Source: Torymus aiolomorphi
Taxonomy: Eukaryota > Arthropoda > Insecta > Hymenoptera > Torymidae
Direction of reading: 5' to 3'
DNA length: 64,000 bases
Assembly (NCBI GenBank): GCA_036365515.1
Contig: CM070876.1
Span: 34,169,195-34,233,194 of the forward strand
The position numbers and the translations under genes are program-made. Under the pieces are notes generated by a model. It saw only the letters and a list, made by a program, of their open reading frames with translations, was not told the origin of the DNA and made no database searches. Shown piece after piece: positions 47,305 to 59,280 of this stretch; the stretch's first letter is position 1, and every line of letters begins with the position of its first letter.

Positions 47305-47489
47305 AAGTTTTAATTAATTAGTTAAAGATTGTATAATTAACAGGGCATTTAATCATACGGTAGTGAGTTGAATAAAATATTAAAAAGATACTTCTCAAAC
47401 TTAAGACTTTCGTTGAGCGTTGTTGTGATAAGATCTGTTAGCTTTGTACGTCTCAGAAAAGTCTAAAAAAAATAATTATTCGGAATTCG

Positions 47490-47840
47490 GACTCGTTGCA
47501 TCCTGAATTCCGGAAATGCACCGTGTTTTCGGACTTGATCGGACTTAATGGCAGTCAATTCCGAAAGCACTTCGGAATTCCGGACTTCATCCTCCTCAAG
47601 TCCGAAAACACGTCGGAATTCCGGACTTCATCCTCCTCAAGTCCGAAAACACGTCGGAATTCCGAACTTCATCCTCCTCAAGTCCGGAATTCCGATGTGT
47701 TTTCGGAATTGACACCCATCAAGTCCGGAATTCCGACGTAATTTCGGACTAGACCACTCTCAACTCCGGAATTCCAAGGTGATTTCGGACTTGATTTCGA
47801 TCAAGTCCGAAAACACGTCGGAATTTCGGACTTGAAGAGG
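47490..47840. repeat. TCCGGAATTC minisatellite in terminal region
   Basis: The unit TCAAGTCCGAAAACACGTCGG plus AATTCCGGACTTCATCCTCC repeats with about 45-50 bp spacing. The left terminus (42147-42245) holds two to three inverted copies. A distant relative is at 16780-16870. Confidence 0.8.
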
Positions 47841-47949
47841 AATTTATGGCCTCCGGGAATTAAGTACTCGCAACCCTGCCCTCTGCGCGCTATCGCGCGC
47901 CACCCCTCACTATCTATGTAAACAATTCGTTTTTACATTATAGGAATCG

Positions 47950-48420
47950 ACCGCACTTCTCAGGAAAATCTTTCATTTTTGTGTAAAGTCAAATTCTTGA
48001 ACAATAAGCGAAAATCGACTCTTTCAGGTGTATTTAGGCATTAAAAATCGTTTCTATAGGTCTAACTTGTCAGGAATTGATTGTGCATGAAAATGTTAAA
48101 TGGAAAAAAATTTTATTTTATTATGATCTACAACTTTTACATTTAACATATTGGTGTAAAGTTAAATTCTGTCAAGTTATAGTCGAAAATCATCTATTTT
48201 ATGTATATTTAAACGTTAAAAATCGTTGTTATAGATCTAACTCGTCAGAAATTGCATGTACATGAAAATGTTAAATGGGAAAAAGTTTTGTTTTATTATA
48301 TAATCTACAACGTTTACATTTAACATATTTGTCTAAAGTTAAATCCTGTCAAGTTATAGCCGAAAATCGTCCATTTTTTACCTTTTTAGCTGTTTTTGCA
48401 GTTGTATTGGCAAATATTGC
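47950..48420. repeat. Three tandem ~175-bp repeats
   Basis: Landmarks CATGAAAATGTTAAATGG, ATCTACAACNTTTACATTTAACATAT and GTCAAGTTATAGCCGAAAATC recur at about 175-bp spacing. The rest of 47887-48935 is AT-rich with no gene. Confidence 0.65.
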
Positions 48421-48935
48421 TCATAGCAAAAAATGCCCAACAGAAAAAAGTGCCTTCAATTAGTTTTAGCAAATAGATGTGTAGGTAATAACTTAAAATT
48501 AATTTTTCTCGACATTATGCTTAAAAATCGATTTTTTGAAAATTTTCTTTGTGCTCGTATTCCTAAACTTTTCCATCGATCTTTCTCAGTAGAGGGGTAG
48601 GTATAATTAAAGGATCACCGGGTAGGTATAATTAAAGGATCGAGCATTTGCTCACAATTCTAATGGAATTGATCGGAAATTCGTTGAGATAATCAGGTGA
48701 CTTGATTACATACGGACGTACAGACATACATACGTCTCAGAAAACGCTTAAAATGCACTCACTCTGAGTGAAAAATGGTTTTCACACATTAAATTTTCAG
48801 TATTTGAATTCCGACAATTTTCGCTCTGGTGAAATTATAAGCCTCTCTCGAGTAGTGGTCGGGCCTAAAAATGATTAAGTTCTATTTGATTACTATATGA
48901 TCTATCCGATTAAAAAGCTTGAATCCAGTATATAT

Positions 48936-49650
48936 TGTTACGACCCGAGTCGACATCGGGAATTTGGGAACGTTGCTCAATTAAGGTGATGTTAAATACC
49001 GACATAATTTTCAAACATAGATATCTCATGAAAATACTAATAGAATCATCCAAAAAAAATCTGAGTATAGTATTAACATATACGGAGCGCTTGACAAACG
49101 TGTTTTTCCAAAAAAATGATGAGAATTTATTTAATTAAATAAAAACCGTACTGTTGGTAATTAGGAATCTGCAATTAACCTACTTTTTAAACGAGCATAA
49201 CTAACGAAAGTACTAATAGAATCACTCAAAAAAATTCCTGCATATAGGGTTTATGTGTACGGAGCGCTTGACAAAATTCTTTTTCCGAATAGACGCTTGA
49301 ATGTTGATTTAAAAAATATTGAAATTCACGGTTTCACATGGCCTTAAGCGGCGCACAGAGTTGCGGGTAATTTGAAATAAACACTCACGAGAAGATTAAA
49401 GTTAATGATGCTATTTATTGAAATAAGTTGTAATTGAAATTAATGACGTTAACAATTAACAATAGTTCGTAACTTTATATAAACTTAATCTGGCAATGAA
49501 ATAGAGCCAGATTACTCGCACGGATGATATTGTTACAAAGCTTTAGAGTGCTTGATAACTTTCGACTAAAAGCGGTGGTGGAGGGGCCTCAGACTTGAAA
49601 ATAGGGTCGAGAGCGCCGAGCGAAGAATGACGATTCCGAGTTCAGACTTC
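48936..49650 (-). mobile_element. Solo LTR copy F, partial and interrupted
   Basis: It starts TGTTACGACCCGAGTCG and matches copy B through TTGGGAACGTTGCTCAATTAA. A ~355-bp insert (about 48990-49345) with two repeats of CGGAGCGCTTGACAAA splits it. The match resumes at GCGCACAGAGTTGCGGG and fades near 49640. Confidence 0.7.
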
Positions 49651-50787
49651 GGCGCGAGCGGTCGTGTCTATTCCCACGCTCCGTGTTCTTAGTTTTATTC
49701 TCCTTTACTCCAGTGCTGCTCGGGAGGGAGTGTGAAGACGGAATCCACGCCGGTTTCCAGACCGGAAGCAAAGTGTGGATCCTTTCTGTGCTATCTGGGG
49801 TTGATGGTCTTCTCGGTCTTCCGGATTGTCTCAACCTGGAGTGTGGCAAACCCTTTTCCCGGGAGAGATGTGACAGACTCTCCTGGCTACCAGGTAGTGT
49901 GGCTAGTTCTTCGTTTTGGATTCTTGTATATTTATATTTCAAGATCCGCCTTTTTAGAGTTTCATTTAGTTTCTTTTGACTGTGTTTTATCTTTACGAGT
50001 TTATAACTCATATATTGGGGTGTGTTCGTGATAACCCCGTGGTGGTCGGTGTATTTAACCTTCCTCCACGAACACGTTGTAATAATTATTTACTTTTCGT
50101 TAAATAATTATTTATTCCTAAAGGGTGTGAGAGTCCCTGTAGTTATCGGTGTGGCAGACCTTCTACTACGAGGAATTCCATGACCTCGCTCATTTATGTT
50201 TTTATATCATCTGTTTTTGGATCCAAGAAAGTATAGTTTTTTATCGTCTTCCGTTTGCGATCTCAAAATTTTTGAATTTTATTTCCTATTGGAATTTAGG
50301 TGTGTAATTTTATAGTCATTTTATTCAAATTCTCGATATAGAATTTCGAGATTGGCCTCTGCTATACGCGTTTATGTATTGTTTGTAAATATTGTAGGAC
50401 AGTTCTTGTACCTTTATGTATATATTTCGGACTATTATTTGACTTATGCTTATGGCTGTTCTTCTCTTTGAGAGCCTAGAGCGGTTGAAAACTTAAGTTC
50501 GAAATATTTCTGATACAATATTTTTCGTGTTTTGAGTTTTTGCTTCTCATCCTTTCGTTCGGAGTACTGTCTATAGCTGTTCTGACTGAGTTCTCCAATG
50601 CATTTTGATTTTATATGGATTTGAGGTTCTCTTTAATCCAGCTACTTTGTATATAGTTTTGTGTATAGTTTTGACCGATAATTTTGTGCCCTCGAATTTC
50701 CTCATTATCATTTTTGATAATATAGGTTAATCTGGGTTTCATTTTTATCTTAAGAGTGTTTTCTGGTTTATAGTTTTTAATTCAACT
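49651..50787. other. Unassigned sequence, possibly an old retroelement fragment
   Basis: T-rich on the plus strand with scattered GC-rich phrases near 49720-49870. An inverted pair, GTGTTCGTGATAACC and CTTCCTCCACGAACACG, lies at 50020-50075. Short open frames overlap on both strands. I recognise no protein family. It appears to continue at 56551-56870 beyond the satellite element. Confidence 0.35.
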
Positions 50788-50969
50788 ACCCATACAGCAT
50801 GAAAGAAAACTGAAATAATTACATGAAATAATTCATGAATTAATACATTGAAATGATTTAGAAAGAATTTTAAAAGGAAAAAAAATTAATTTTAAATTAA
50901 TTTTTAAAATAATATATGGAATCCTTACAAAATCCTTTCAAAAATCTTCCAAAAAAATAAAAAAAGTGT

Positions 50970-53690
50970 TACCAAAAAATAATTACACGAATTAATTCTG
51001 AAAGGACTTTGAAAAGATTTTTTGAAAGAATACATAAAATAATTTCGAAATTATTGCAAGTATTCTTTCATGCAATAATTCAGAAATAATTTCAGAAAGA
51101 TACAAATTAATCATTCACAAAAATAATTCAATATCTATTCAAAAATCTTACATGAATTATTTCATGAAATCTTCTGGGAAACTCGTGTGAATTAATACAA
51201 GAAATAATTTTGAATTCTTTTGAAAAAGATTTTTAGAATAAAATTTTTTAAAACAAAATAACAAAAAAAATAATTACACGAATTAATTCTGAAAGGACTT
51301 TGAAAAGATTTTTTGAAAGAATACATAAAATAATTTCGAAATTATTGCAAGTATTCTTTCATGCAATAATTCAGAAATAATTTCAGAAAGATACAAATTA
51401 ATCATTCACAAAAATAATGCAATATCTATTCAAAAATCTTACATGAATTATTTCATGAAGTCTTCTGGGAAACTCGTGTGAATTAATACAAGAAATAATT
51501 TTGAATTCTTTTGAAAAAAATTTTTAGAATAAAATTTTTTAAAACAAAATAGCAAAAAAAATAATTACACGAATTAATTCTGAAAGGACTTTGAAAAGAT
51601 TTTTTGAAAGAATACATAAAATAATTTCGAAATTATTGCAAGTATTCTTTCATGCAATAATTCAGAAATAATTTTAGAAAGATACAAATTAATCATTCAC
51701 AAAAATAATTCAGTATCTATTCAAAAATCTTACATGAATTATTTCATGAAATCTTCTGGGAAACTCGTGTGAATTAATACAAGAAATAATTTTGAATTCT
51801 TTTGAAAAAGATTTTTAAAATAAAATTTTTTAAAACAAAATAGCAAAAAAAATAATTACACGAATTAATACTGAAAGGACTTTGAAAAGATTTTTTGAAA
51901 GAATACATAAAATAATTTCGAAATTATTGCAAGTATTCTTTCATGCAATAATTCAGAAATAATTTCAGAAAGATACAAATTAATCATTCACAAAAATAAT
52001 TCAATATCTATTCAAAAATCTTACATGAATTATTTCATGAAATCTTCTGGGAAACTCGTGTGAATTAATACAAGAAATAATTTTGAATTCTTTTGAAAAA
52101 GATTTTTAGAATAAAATTTTTTAAAACAAAATAGCAAAAAAATAATTACACGAATTAATTCTGAAAGGACTTTGAAAAGATTTTTTGAAAGAATACATAA
52201 AATAATTTCGAAATTATTGCAAGTATTCTTTCATGCAATAATTCAGAAATAATTTTAGAAAGATACAAATTAATCATTCACAAAAATAATTCAGTATCTA
52301 TTCAAAAATCTTACATGAATTATTTGATGAAATCTTCTGGGAAACTCGTGTGAATTAATACAAGAAATAATTTTGAATTGTTTTGAAAAAGATTTTTAGA
52401 ATAAAATTTTTTAAAACAAAATAGCAAAAAAAAAAAAATTACACGAATTAATTCTGAAAGGATTTTGAAAAGATTTTTAGAATAAAATTTTTTAAAACAA
52501 AATAGCAAAAAAAATAATTACACAAATTAATTCTGAAAGGACTTTGAAAAGATTTTTTGAAAGAATACATAAAATAATTTCGAAATTATTGCAAGTATTC
52601 TTTCATGCAATAATTCAGAAATAATTTCAGAAAGATACAAATTAATCATTCACAAAAATAATTCAATATCTATTCAAAAATCTTACATGAATTATTTCAT
52701 GAAATCTTTTGGGAAACTCGTGTGAATTAATACAAGAAATAATTTTGAATTCTTTTGAAAAAGATTTTTAGAATAAAATTTTTTAAAACAAAATAGCAAA
52801 AAAAATAATTACACGAATTAATTCTGAAAGGACTTTGAAAAGATTTTTTGAAAGAATACATAAAATAATTTCGAAATTATTGCAAGTATTCTTTCATGCA
52901 ATAATTCAGAAATAATTTCAGAAAGATACAAATTAATCATTCACAAAAATAATTCAATATCTATTCAAAAATCTTATATGAATTATTTCATGAAATCTTC
53001 TGGGAAACTCGCGTGAATTAATACAAGAAATAATTTTGAATTCTTTTGAAAAAGATTTTTAGAATAAAATTTTTTAAAACAAAATAGCAAAAAAAAATAA
53101 TTACACGAATTAATTCTGAAAGGACTTTGAAAAGATTTTTAGAATAAAATTTTTTATAACAAAATAGCAAAAAAAATAATTACACGAATTAATTCTGAAA
53201 GGACTTTGAAAAGATTTTTGAAAGAATACATAAAATAATTTCGAAATTATTGCAAGTATTCTTTCATGCAATAATTCAGAAATAATTTCAGAAAGATACA
53301 AATTAATCATTCACAAAAATAATTCAGTATCTATTCAAAAATCTTACATGAATTATTTCATGAAATCTTCTGGGAAACTCGTGTGAATTAATACAAGAAA
53401 TAATTTTGAATTCTTTTGAAAAAGATTTTTAGAATAAAATTTTTTAAAACAAAATAGCAAAAAAAATAATTACACGAATTAATTCTGAAAGGACTTTGAA
53501 AAGATTTTTTGAAAGAATACATAAAATAATTTCGAAATTATTGCAAGTATTCTTTCATGCAATAATTCAGAAATAATTTTAGAAAGATACAAATTAATCA
53601 TTCACAAAAATAATTCAGTATCTATTCAAAAATCTTACATGAATTATTTGATGAAATCTTCTGGGAAACTCGTGTGAATTAATAGATTTT
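50970..53690. repeat. 291-bp satellite array with two 78-bp deletion units
   Basis: The landmark AATTACACGAATTAATTCTG occurs at 50981, 51273, 51563, 51854, 52144, 52438, 52516, 52807, 53099, 53178 and 53468. Spacing is 290-294 bp except for two units of 78-79 bp (starting 52438 and 53099). Those two lack the middle ~213 bp. Units are nearly identical, differing at only a few positions each. Confidence 0.95.
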
Positions 53691-55185
53691 TTTAAAGAAA
53701 ACATAACAATTCAGCAATCATGTCAAGAATTATATCACGAAATAATTCAGAAATAATTTCAGAATGATAAAAATTAATCATTCACAAAGATAATTCAATA
53801 TCTATTGAAAATAATTTCATGAATTATTTCATGAAATGTTGCGGGAAACTCACGTGAATTAATACAAGAAATAATTTAGAATTCGTTTGAAAAAGATTGT
53901 TACAATAAAATTTTTTAAAACACAATAGCAAAAAAGATATTTACACGAATTCTTCCTGAAAGAACCTTGAAAAGATTTTTTGAAAGAAAACATAAAATAG
54001 TTCAGAAATTATTGCAAGTATTCAACACGAAAAGGGCAGCGTCCGTATATAAGAGGCATCGTATAATGTATTTATTTTGTTTTTAATTCGAATTTGTTTC
54101 AATCAAATATGTCCTAATTAATACAATATTTAATAAACAAAACTTACTAAATAAGTATATACTAATTAAACAAAGTTAATATTAAAAAATAAAGAAATAT
54201 TAGAAATAAATATTCTAATTTATTTTGTCAGTCATTTTGCACTATATAATGAAAAAAATGAAATGATTGGATAATGATCGGATTTAGTCGTCCATTGTTT
54301 TCTACATTCGTATGATCCTATTAAAGAACGTATTAAAATGTGTGGGGGGTATATAATTTTTCGTTTTTGTGAACTAAGATATATAGATTGAAACATTTAC
54401 TAATTGCGAAAAATATTAATTTGAAAAGTTAATGTAAGAATATAAAAACTTAAAATAAAAGGAAAAAAAACATTTAAAGATGAATAATATAGGTACTTAA
54501 AATAAGCAATATTTTTTATTATTATTCATAATAGTATTCTTTCAGTATGACAATGTTTAGAAGTCCCCTCAAAATCGACAGAAATATTATTTATACGTCT
54601 GCCAAGAGTAAAGAGCCTTTGACTCTAAAAGTTGATTCTAAATTGAAAACACTACAAATAATAATAACGTCGGTAAGGTAGAGCTCATTCTATTCATCTC
54701 TGCATTATATGCAATTATCATTTTTTATTTTTATCGAATTTCGGGAAAAGAGCTCTTTATTGCCCTTCGTAATGACAAAAATACACTATGTGTAAATTTT
54801 CAAGTTATTGCTCGTTATAGATTTTACAGGAAACGGGTTGAAAAATTTTCTACCAGTTTTTTATGAAAAATAATGAACAGAATTTCTGAAAAATTTATAG
54901 GTGTATTATTTATGCAATTACGGAGTGCAGTGAAGAGCTTCATTCATCAAAAGTTGAATCTAAGATCAAAAAAATGTAAAAACTCATAACGTCGGTAAGG
55001 AAGAGCTCCCTTTATACACACACATTTCACATCGACTTAATACAATATTTAATAAACTAAAAGTATTAAATAACTATGAATTAATTGATCAAAGTTAATA
55101 TTAAAAAATAAAGTAATATTAAGAATAAATTTTCTAATGTATCGTATCACTCATATTGCAGTATATAATGAAAAAAATGAAATGA
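53691..55185. other. AT-rich interior of the satellite element
   Basis: Holds a diverged satellite unit to about 54030. Two diverged ~150-bp direct repeats (about 54110-54260 and 55040-55190) share AATGAAAAAAATGAAATGAT. Another pair shares ATAACGTCGGTAAGG. No gene seen. Confidence 0.5.
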
Positions 55186-55262
55186 TCTAGCAAGCGAGCG
55201 ATAGCGTAATGGATAGTGTATTTGCGTAGTACCCAAGCGACCCGGGTTCGAATCTCCATCAT
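55186..55262 (+). other. tRNA-like sequence with A and B boxes
   Basis: An internal pol III promoter pattern is present: A box TAGCGTAATGG (55202-55212) and B box GGTTCGAATCTCC (55245-55257), 33 bp apart. The T-stem pairs poorly and no good acceptor stem forms. So this is more likely a tRNA-derived SINE head or tRNA relic than a working tRNA. Confidence 0.45.
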
Positions 55263-56238
55263 GTAAAAAATTTTTCTGCGTTTTTTTCTGCGATAAAATA
55301 GTGTAAAATTATTAACAATGTAAATATATGTAAAAATAGTTAGAATATTATTTAAATAATATTCTAAATTATAAAAATGTACCTTTAAATACGGGATTAT
55401 ATATACCCTTCGAAATTTATTGTTAGTAATATTTACTAAATATTTTCTAATTAATTCACAATATTTATTCCTGAATCCTTCCAAAAATCTTTCATTGAAA
55501 GGATTCTGCAATAATACATGATTTTATAACCTTCGAAATTTTTTGTTAGTAATATTTCCATTATATTTTCGAATTAATTCACAAAATTAATTCCTGAATC
55601 CTTTCAGACATCCTTCATTGGAAGGATTCTGTAGTAATACAGGATTTATCCTCTTCAAATTTCTTGTTAGTAATATTTCCATAATATTTTCTAATTAATT
55701 CACAATATTAATTCCTGAATCCTTTCATACATCTTTCATTGAAAGGATTCAGGAATTATTTTTGTGAATTAATTCGAAAATATTATGGAAATATTACTAA
55801 AAAGAAATTTCAAAAGTATAAATAACGTATTATTGCAGAATCCTTCCAATGAAAGATGTCTGAAAGGATTCAGGAATTAATTTTGTGAATTAATTCGAAA
55901 ATATTGTGGAAATATTACTAAAAAGAAATTTCGAACAGTATAAATCACGTATTATTACAGAATCCTTTCAATGAAAGATGTCTGAAAGGATTCAGGAATT
56001 AATTCACAAATTAATTCCTGAATCCTTTGAGACATCTTTCATTGGAAGGATTCTGTAATAATACGGGATTTATCCGTCTTCCAAATTTCTTGTTAGTAAT
56101 ATTTTCATAATATTTTCGAATTAATTCACAAAATTAATTCCTGAATCCTTTCAGACATCTTTCATTGAAAGGATTCTGCAATAATATGTGATATTAATTC
56201 TGAAAGGATTCTGAAAGATTCTTTCAGAAATCATTCAG

Positions 56239-56471
56239 TGAAAGGATTCTGTAATGATGCTATGTCCGGGGTATTTTCCTTTCAGAATTATTTCAGGAAA
56301 TAATTTTGAAATATCTTTTAGTAACCTTTTGGTAATCATCCATGAATCCTTTCAGAAATCTTCTATTGAATAAATTTTGCAATGATATTATAAATTATTT
56401 TTGAATTATTCCATTGAATTAATTCTGAAAGGAAAATACCCCGGACATAGCATTATTACAGAATCCTTTCA
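56239..56471. repeat. Hairpin at the right end of the satellite element
   Basis: The arms GCTATGTCCGGGGTATTTTCC and complement, each continued by CTTTCAGAATTA and TGAAAGGATTCTGTAAT, form a long inverted pair around an ~80-bp loop. Confidence 0.75.
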
Positions 56472-56869
56472 CTGAATGATTTCTGAAAGAATAAAATTAT
56501 TTCATGCATTCTTTCAGAATCCTTTCAGAATTAATACATGCTGTGTGGGTATTTCCCAGATTTCGCACTCTTACCTTAGCTTTAGGACAAGACCTAGCCT
56601 TTTTTGGCATGGTGACCCTTGTTTGTACATATTTCGTGTTAATTTTGTCTTTTTTCATTTTTGTTATCAATTACTGAGGTCCCTCTATAATAATGTCTTC
56701 GATCTTAGCCCGGCGCCTCTTAGCTTAGAGCGGGTCATTCAGTCGCTTCGTTTTTTAATTCCCCTCCCTTTTGCTGGAGTTTCTGGTGCTGGGTATCTGT
56801 GCTACTCTGTTACAAACTGCGTCGCGCATAGCCTGATATTTAGGGTCGTTCTACGGTGATAGCCTGAAA

Positions 56870-58694
56870 TCTAGCATAAAAACCAATTAAATAATAATCT
56901 CGAGCTAGGATAATCATTAATTAATTAATTAATAATAACCCAAATAAAATCGATGATAAACAAGCGATAATGAATTTATTAACTAATTACAAATAATAAT
57001 TGCGCCCACATAATTAAACTATCAATGGCAAGGTCAACGTGCTAACGAACAAATTGAGATTAGCAATAAAACTAGATAAATAATAATTACGTCATAATAA
57101 TTAGCGATTTGATAAATAACGGCAGGCGTAATAATAATTAATTAGGGAAACTCGCTCAGGTATGAAAAAGCTCTGTTACAGAAATTCCCAAGGACAGCCA
57201 GCAGCTCGAGAAACAATTCAAGGACAAACAAAAGACGTGAACGCTTCCGAGAATCAATTAGCGAAGGGCTCGAGGAAACTTAATCCACTTGAAGGTCAAG
57301 AGTTTCAGGAATGCATCAACGGTCGAACCAAGAATGCGTAAACACTTCTTGGAATCTATTAGGCTAAGGAAAGGATTAACGGACAGGCCAGGAATGCGTA
57401 AACACTTCTCAGAATCCATTAGTGCCAACGGTCACCCAACGTGAACACAAACAATTCCGAGAAACAGTGAATTGGCTCGAGAGACAAACAATTCCCAGAA
57501 CTATGGCGCAATGGCGCAACAGCCTAACAGCTCGAGCCATCGTCAACAACCAATCACGGACTAGCGGCGTCCCACGCCACTGGAGGGAGGCGGCCCATCA
57601 CCCGCTGCTCATCACTCTCGACCCTGTTTTCTGGTCTAGTGCCCCTTCATCGCCACTCTCCCTACTTGGGAATGGAGGAAGGCTTCTGAGACAACCTGGC
57701 GCCCTACAGCCTCTACACCATACTGCCTTCCACTACCCACCTGAAGCTGCCGACCAATAGCGTTACTGCTATGATCCTCGTCAACGGCTTGAGGTCCGCG
57801 TTAGAGGTATAAAGGAAGAGCCCGGACCCTTAAGAGGCAGTCGCTACCGAGGACATGAGACGCTTAGTAGCTAAAGCTTTGGTCGTTATCAACTAGTTTG
57901 ATACTCTGCTGCACTAGTGCTTGACACTGTGTATGTTGCGCCATTAAAGTTATAGTCATTGAATTTATATAGAGTCGCGCCTAAAAGTTCTTTGTCTGTA
58001 ATTATTAACAAGTACTTAATTATTGAATGAACTCCAAATTAAGTTTATCCCTATAAAAAAAAAAAAAAAATATCAGCTGATAAATCAGCTGATTTGTCAT
58101 CTGATTTATCATCTCAAAACGTCATCTTAAATTTTTTCAGAGTGCTGCAAAAAGCTTACGAAATTTAAAAATCAACTCCTTCAGCATTGAAAACAGCCTG
58201 TTAGGATGTTTTACCCCTCAAACGAGTTAAAAAATAGACGTTTAAAGGCATTTTAAACAATATTTCAATTTTTACAAATTTTGTACATGAAATATCAGCT
58301 GATAAATCATCTGAAGAATCATCTGATTTATCAGCTGATATTTCATGTACAAAATTTGTAAAAATTGAAATATTGTTTAAAATGCCCTTAATCGTCCATT
58401 TTTGAACTCATTTGCTGGGTAAAACATCGTGGCAGGCTGTTTCCAATGCTGAAGAAGCTGATTTTTAAATTTCGTAAGTTTTTGGCAATACTCTGAAAAA
58501 ATTTTAGATGACGTTTTGAGATGATAAATCATCTAATAAATCAGATGACAAATCAGCTGATTTTTTTTTATAGGGATTTCTTGAGTTCGAGTTTTATTCC
58601 AACTTTTAATTGAGCAATTCCACGTTCCGAATGGCCAACTTGGCGACCATTGCAGAAGCGCTTTTCTGCTAAAAGACCCCGACTCGGGTCATAA
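56870..58694 (+). mobile_element. Solo LTR copy D, with hairpin insertion
   Basis: It shares TAATTGCGCCCACATAATTAA, CAACCTGGCGCCCTACAGCC and a TATA box (GAGGTATAAAGGAAG near 57805) with copy A. It ends CCCGACTCGGGTCATAA. The 5' limit is blurred. A hairpin is inserted at 58047-58576 and another MITE starts directly at its 3' end. Confidence 0.75.
58047..58576. mobile_element. Hairpin element with ATCCCTATAAAAAA ends
   Basis: The long arms include TATCAGCTGATAAATCAGCTG repeats, CATCTCAAAACGTCATCT and GCTTACGAAATTTAAAAATCA. The centre holds AAATATCAGCTGATAAATCA facing its complement. It separates parts of LTR D that are contiguous in copy A. Confidence 0.85.
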
Positions 58695-58842
58695 GGCAGA
58701 ATCCACACTATACCCCTACCCCCTATTCGTACCCCGTATCCGTACCCCGTCGAATTTTCTTGTAGAGTTGGCTATCTCACAAAGTTTATGGTACTCTCAT
58801 AGATCCGCTTCTCATTTTCATTCATAGACTTATACTCATAGG

Positions 58843-59030
58843 GTCTTCACACAGTTCTGAGGAACAGATAAAAAGAACAAGAATAACATGGGTTATATAT
58901 CTATATATACGAAGAACGGCAAGGAACAAGACTCTTGTTCCTTATGTATCTTGCTGTTCCTCGTATATATAGATATACTAACCCATGTTATACTTGTTCT
59001 TTATATATGTTCCTCAGAGCTGTGTGAAGG
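58843..59030. mobile_element. TTCACACAGCT-family hairpin
   Basis: The ends GGGTCTTCACACAGTTCTGAGG and complement are flanked by ATA. Arms share AACATGGGTTA and TATATCTATATATACGA with the copies at 22740 and 32721. Confidence 0.8.
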
Positions 59031-59035
59031 CCCAT

Positions 59036-59280
59036 AGACTTTACGCTCTTACGGGCGGCGCGAAACCCAAGATGGCGGCGCGGGGTGATGCTATCTCTCT
59101 CGCACACCTACAGTGGTGGGGGTAGAGGTGAAATGGTGACGGCAGAGGAAAAGATGGCGTTGAGGCCAACACTCTCCCCCCACCAAGCGCCCATTAGAAA
59201 GAAAGAGCATGACCCCAGCTATTGCCCTCTCTCTCTTGCCCGGCTTCAGCGCTTTACACGGGAGTGCACAGTCTATGAGT
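59036..59280. repeat. Dispersed repeat block, inverted copy of 24612-24829
   Basis: Contains GGTGAAATGGTGACGGCAGA, CCAAGCGCCCATTAGAAAG and CCCGGCTTCAGCGCTTTAC, which match the earlier copy in opposite orientation. An extra AAGATGGCGGCG is found only here. Confidence 0.65.

Larger units (their letters stand above)
42118..47886. mobile_element. 5.75-kb non-autonomous hAT-like element with long repeat-built ends
   Basis: The element proper is 42126-47878. Ends are CAGGGTTGC and its complement, with flanking CCCCCTGC and CCCTCTGC (7 of 8 match). The inverted ends run for several hundred bases: TCCGGAATTC words, then AGACTTTTCTGAGACGTA and TAATTAATTAAAACTTTTA, then copies of a ~120-bp unit with AACACGTTTTCGATGACTA. 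The right arm carries far more unit copies than the left, plus a MITE. The centre holds a Helentron-like element. No transposase. Confidence 0.8.
50788..56550. mobile_element. 5.76-kb element built around a satellite array
   Basis: The ends ACCCATACAGCATG and CATGCTGTGTGGGT are inverted with two mismatches. The left 2.9 kb is a 291-bp tandem array. The right third (55490-56530) is a series of alternating inverted blocks with AATTCCTGAATCCTTTCAGA. No open frame codes for a transposase. Target duplication not evident. Superfamily unknown. Confidence 0.6.

Noticed and set aside
55134..55511. 125-codon minus-strand frame
   Set aside because: Runs through the tRNA-like sequence and AT-rich repeats; no domain.
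57422..57760. 112-codon frame in LTR D
   Set aside because: A similar but shorter frame in LTR A (23667-23924) is at the same LTR position; it follows LTR sequence upstream of the TATA box and lacks protein motifs.
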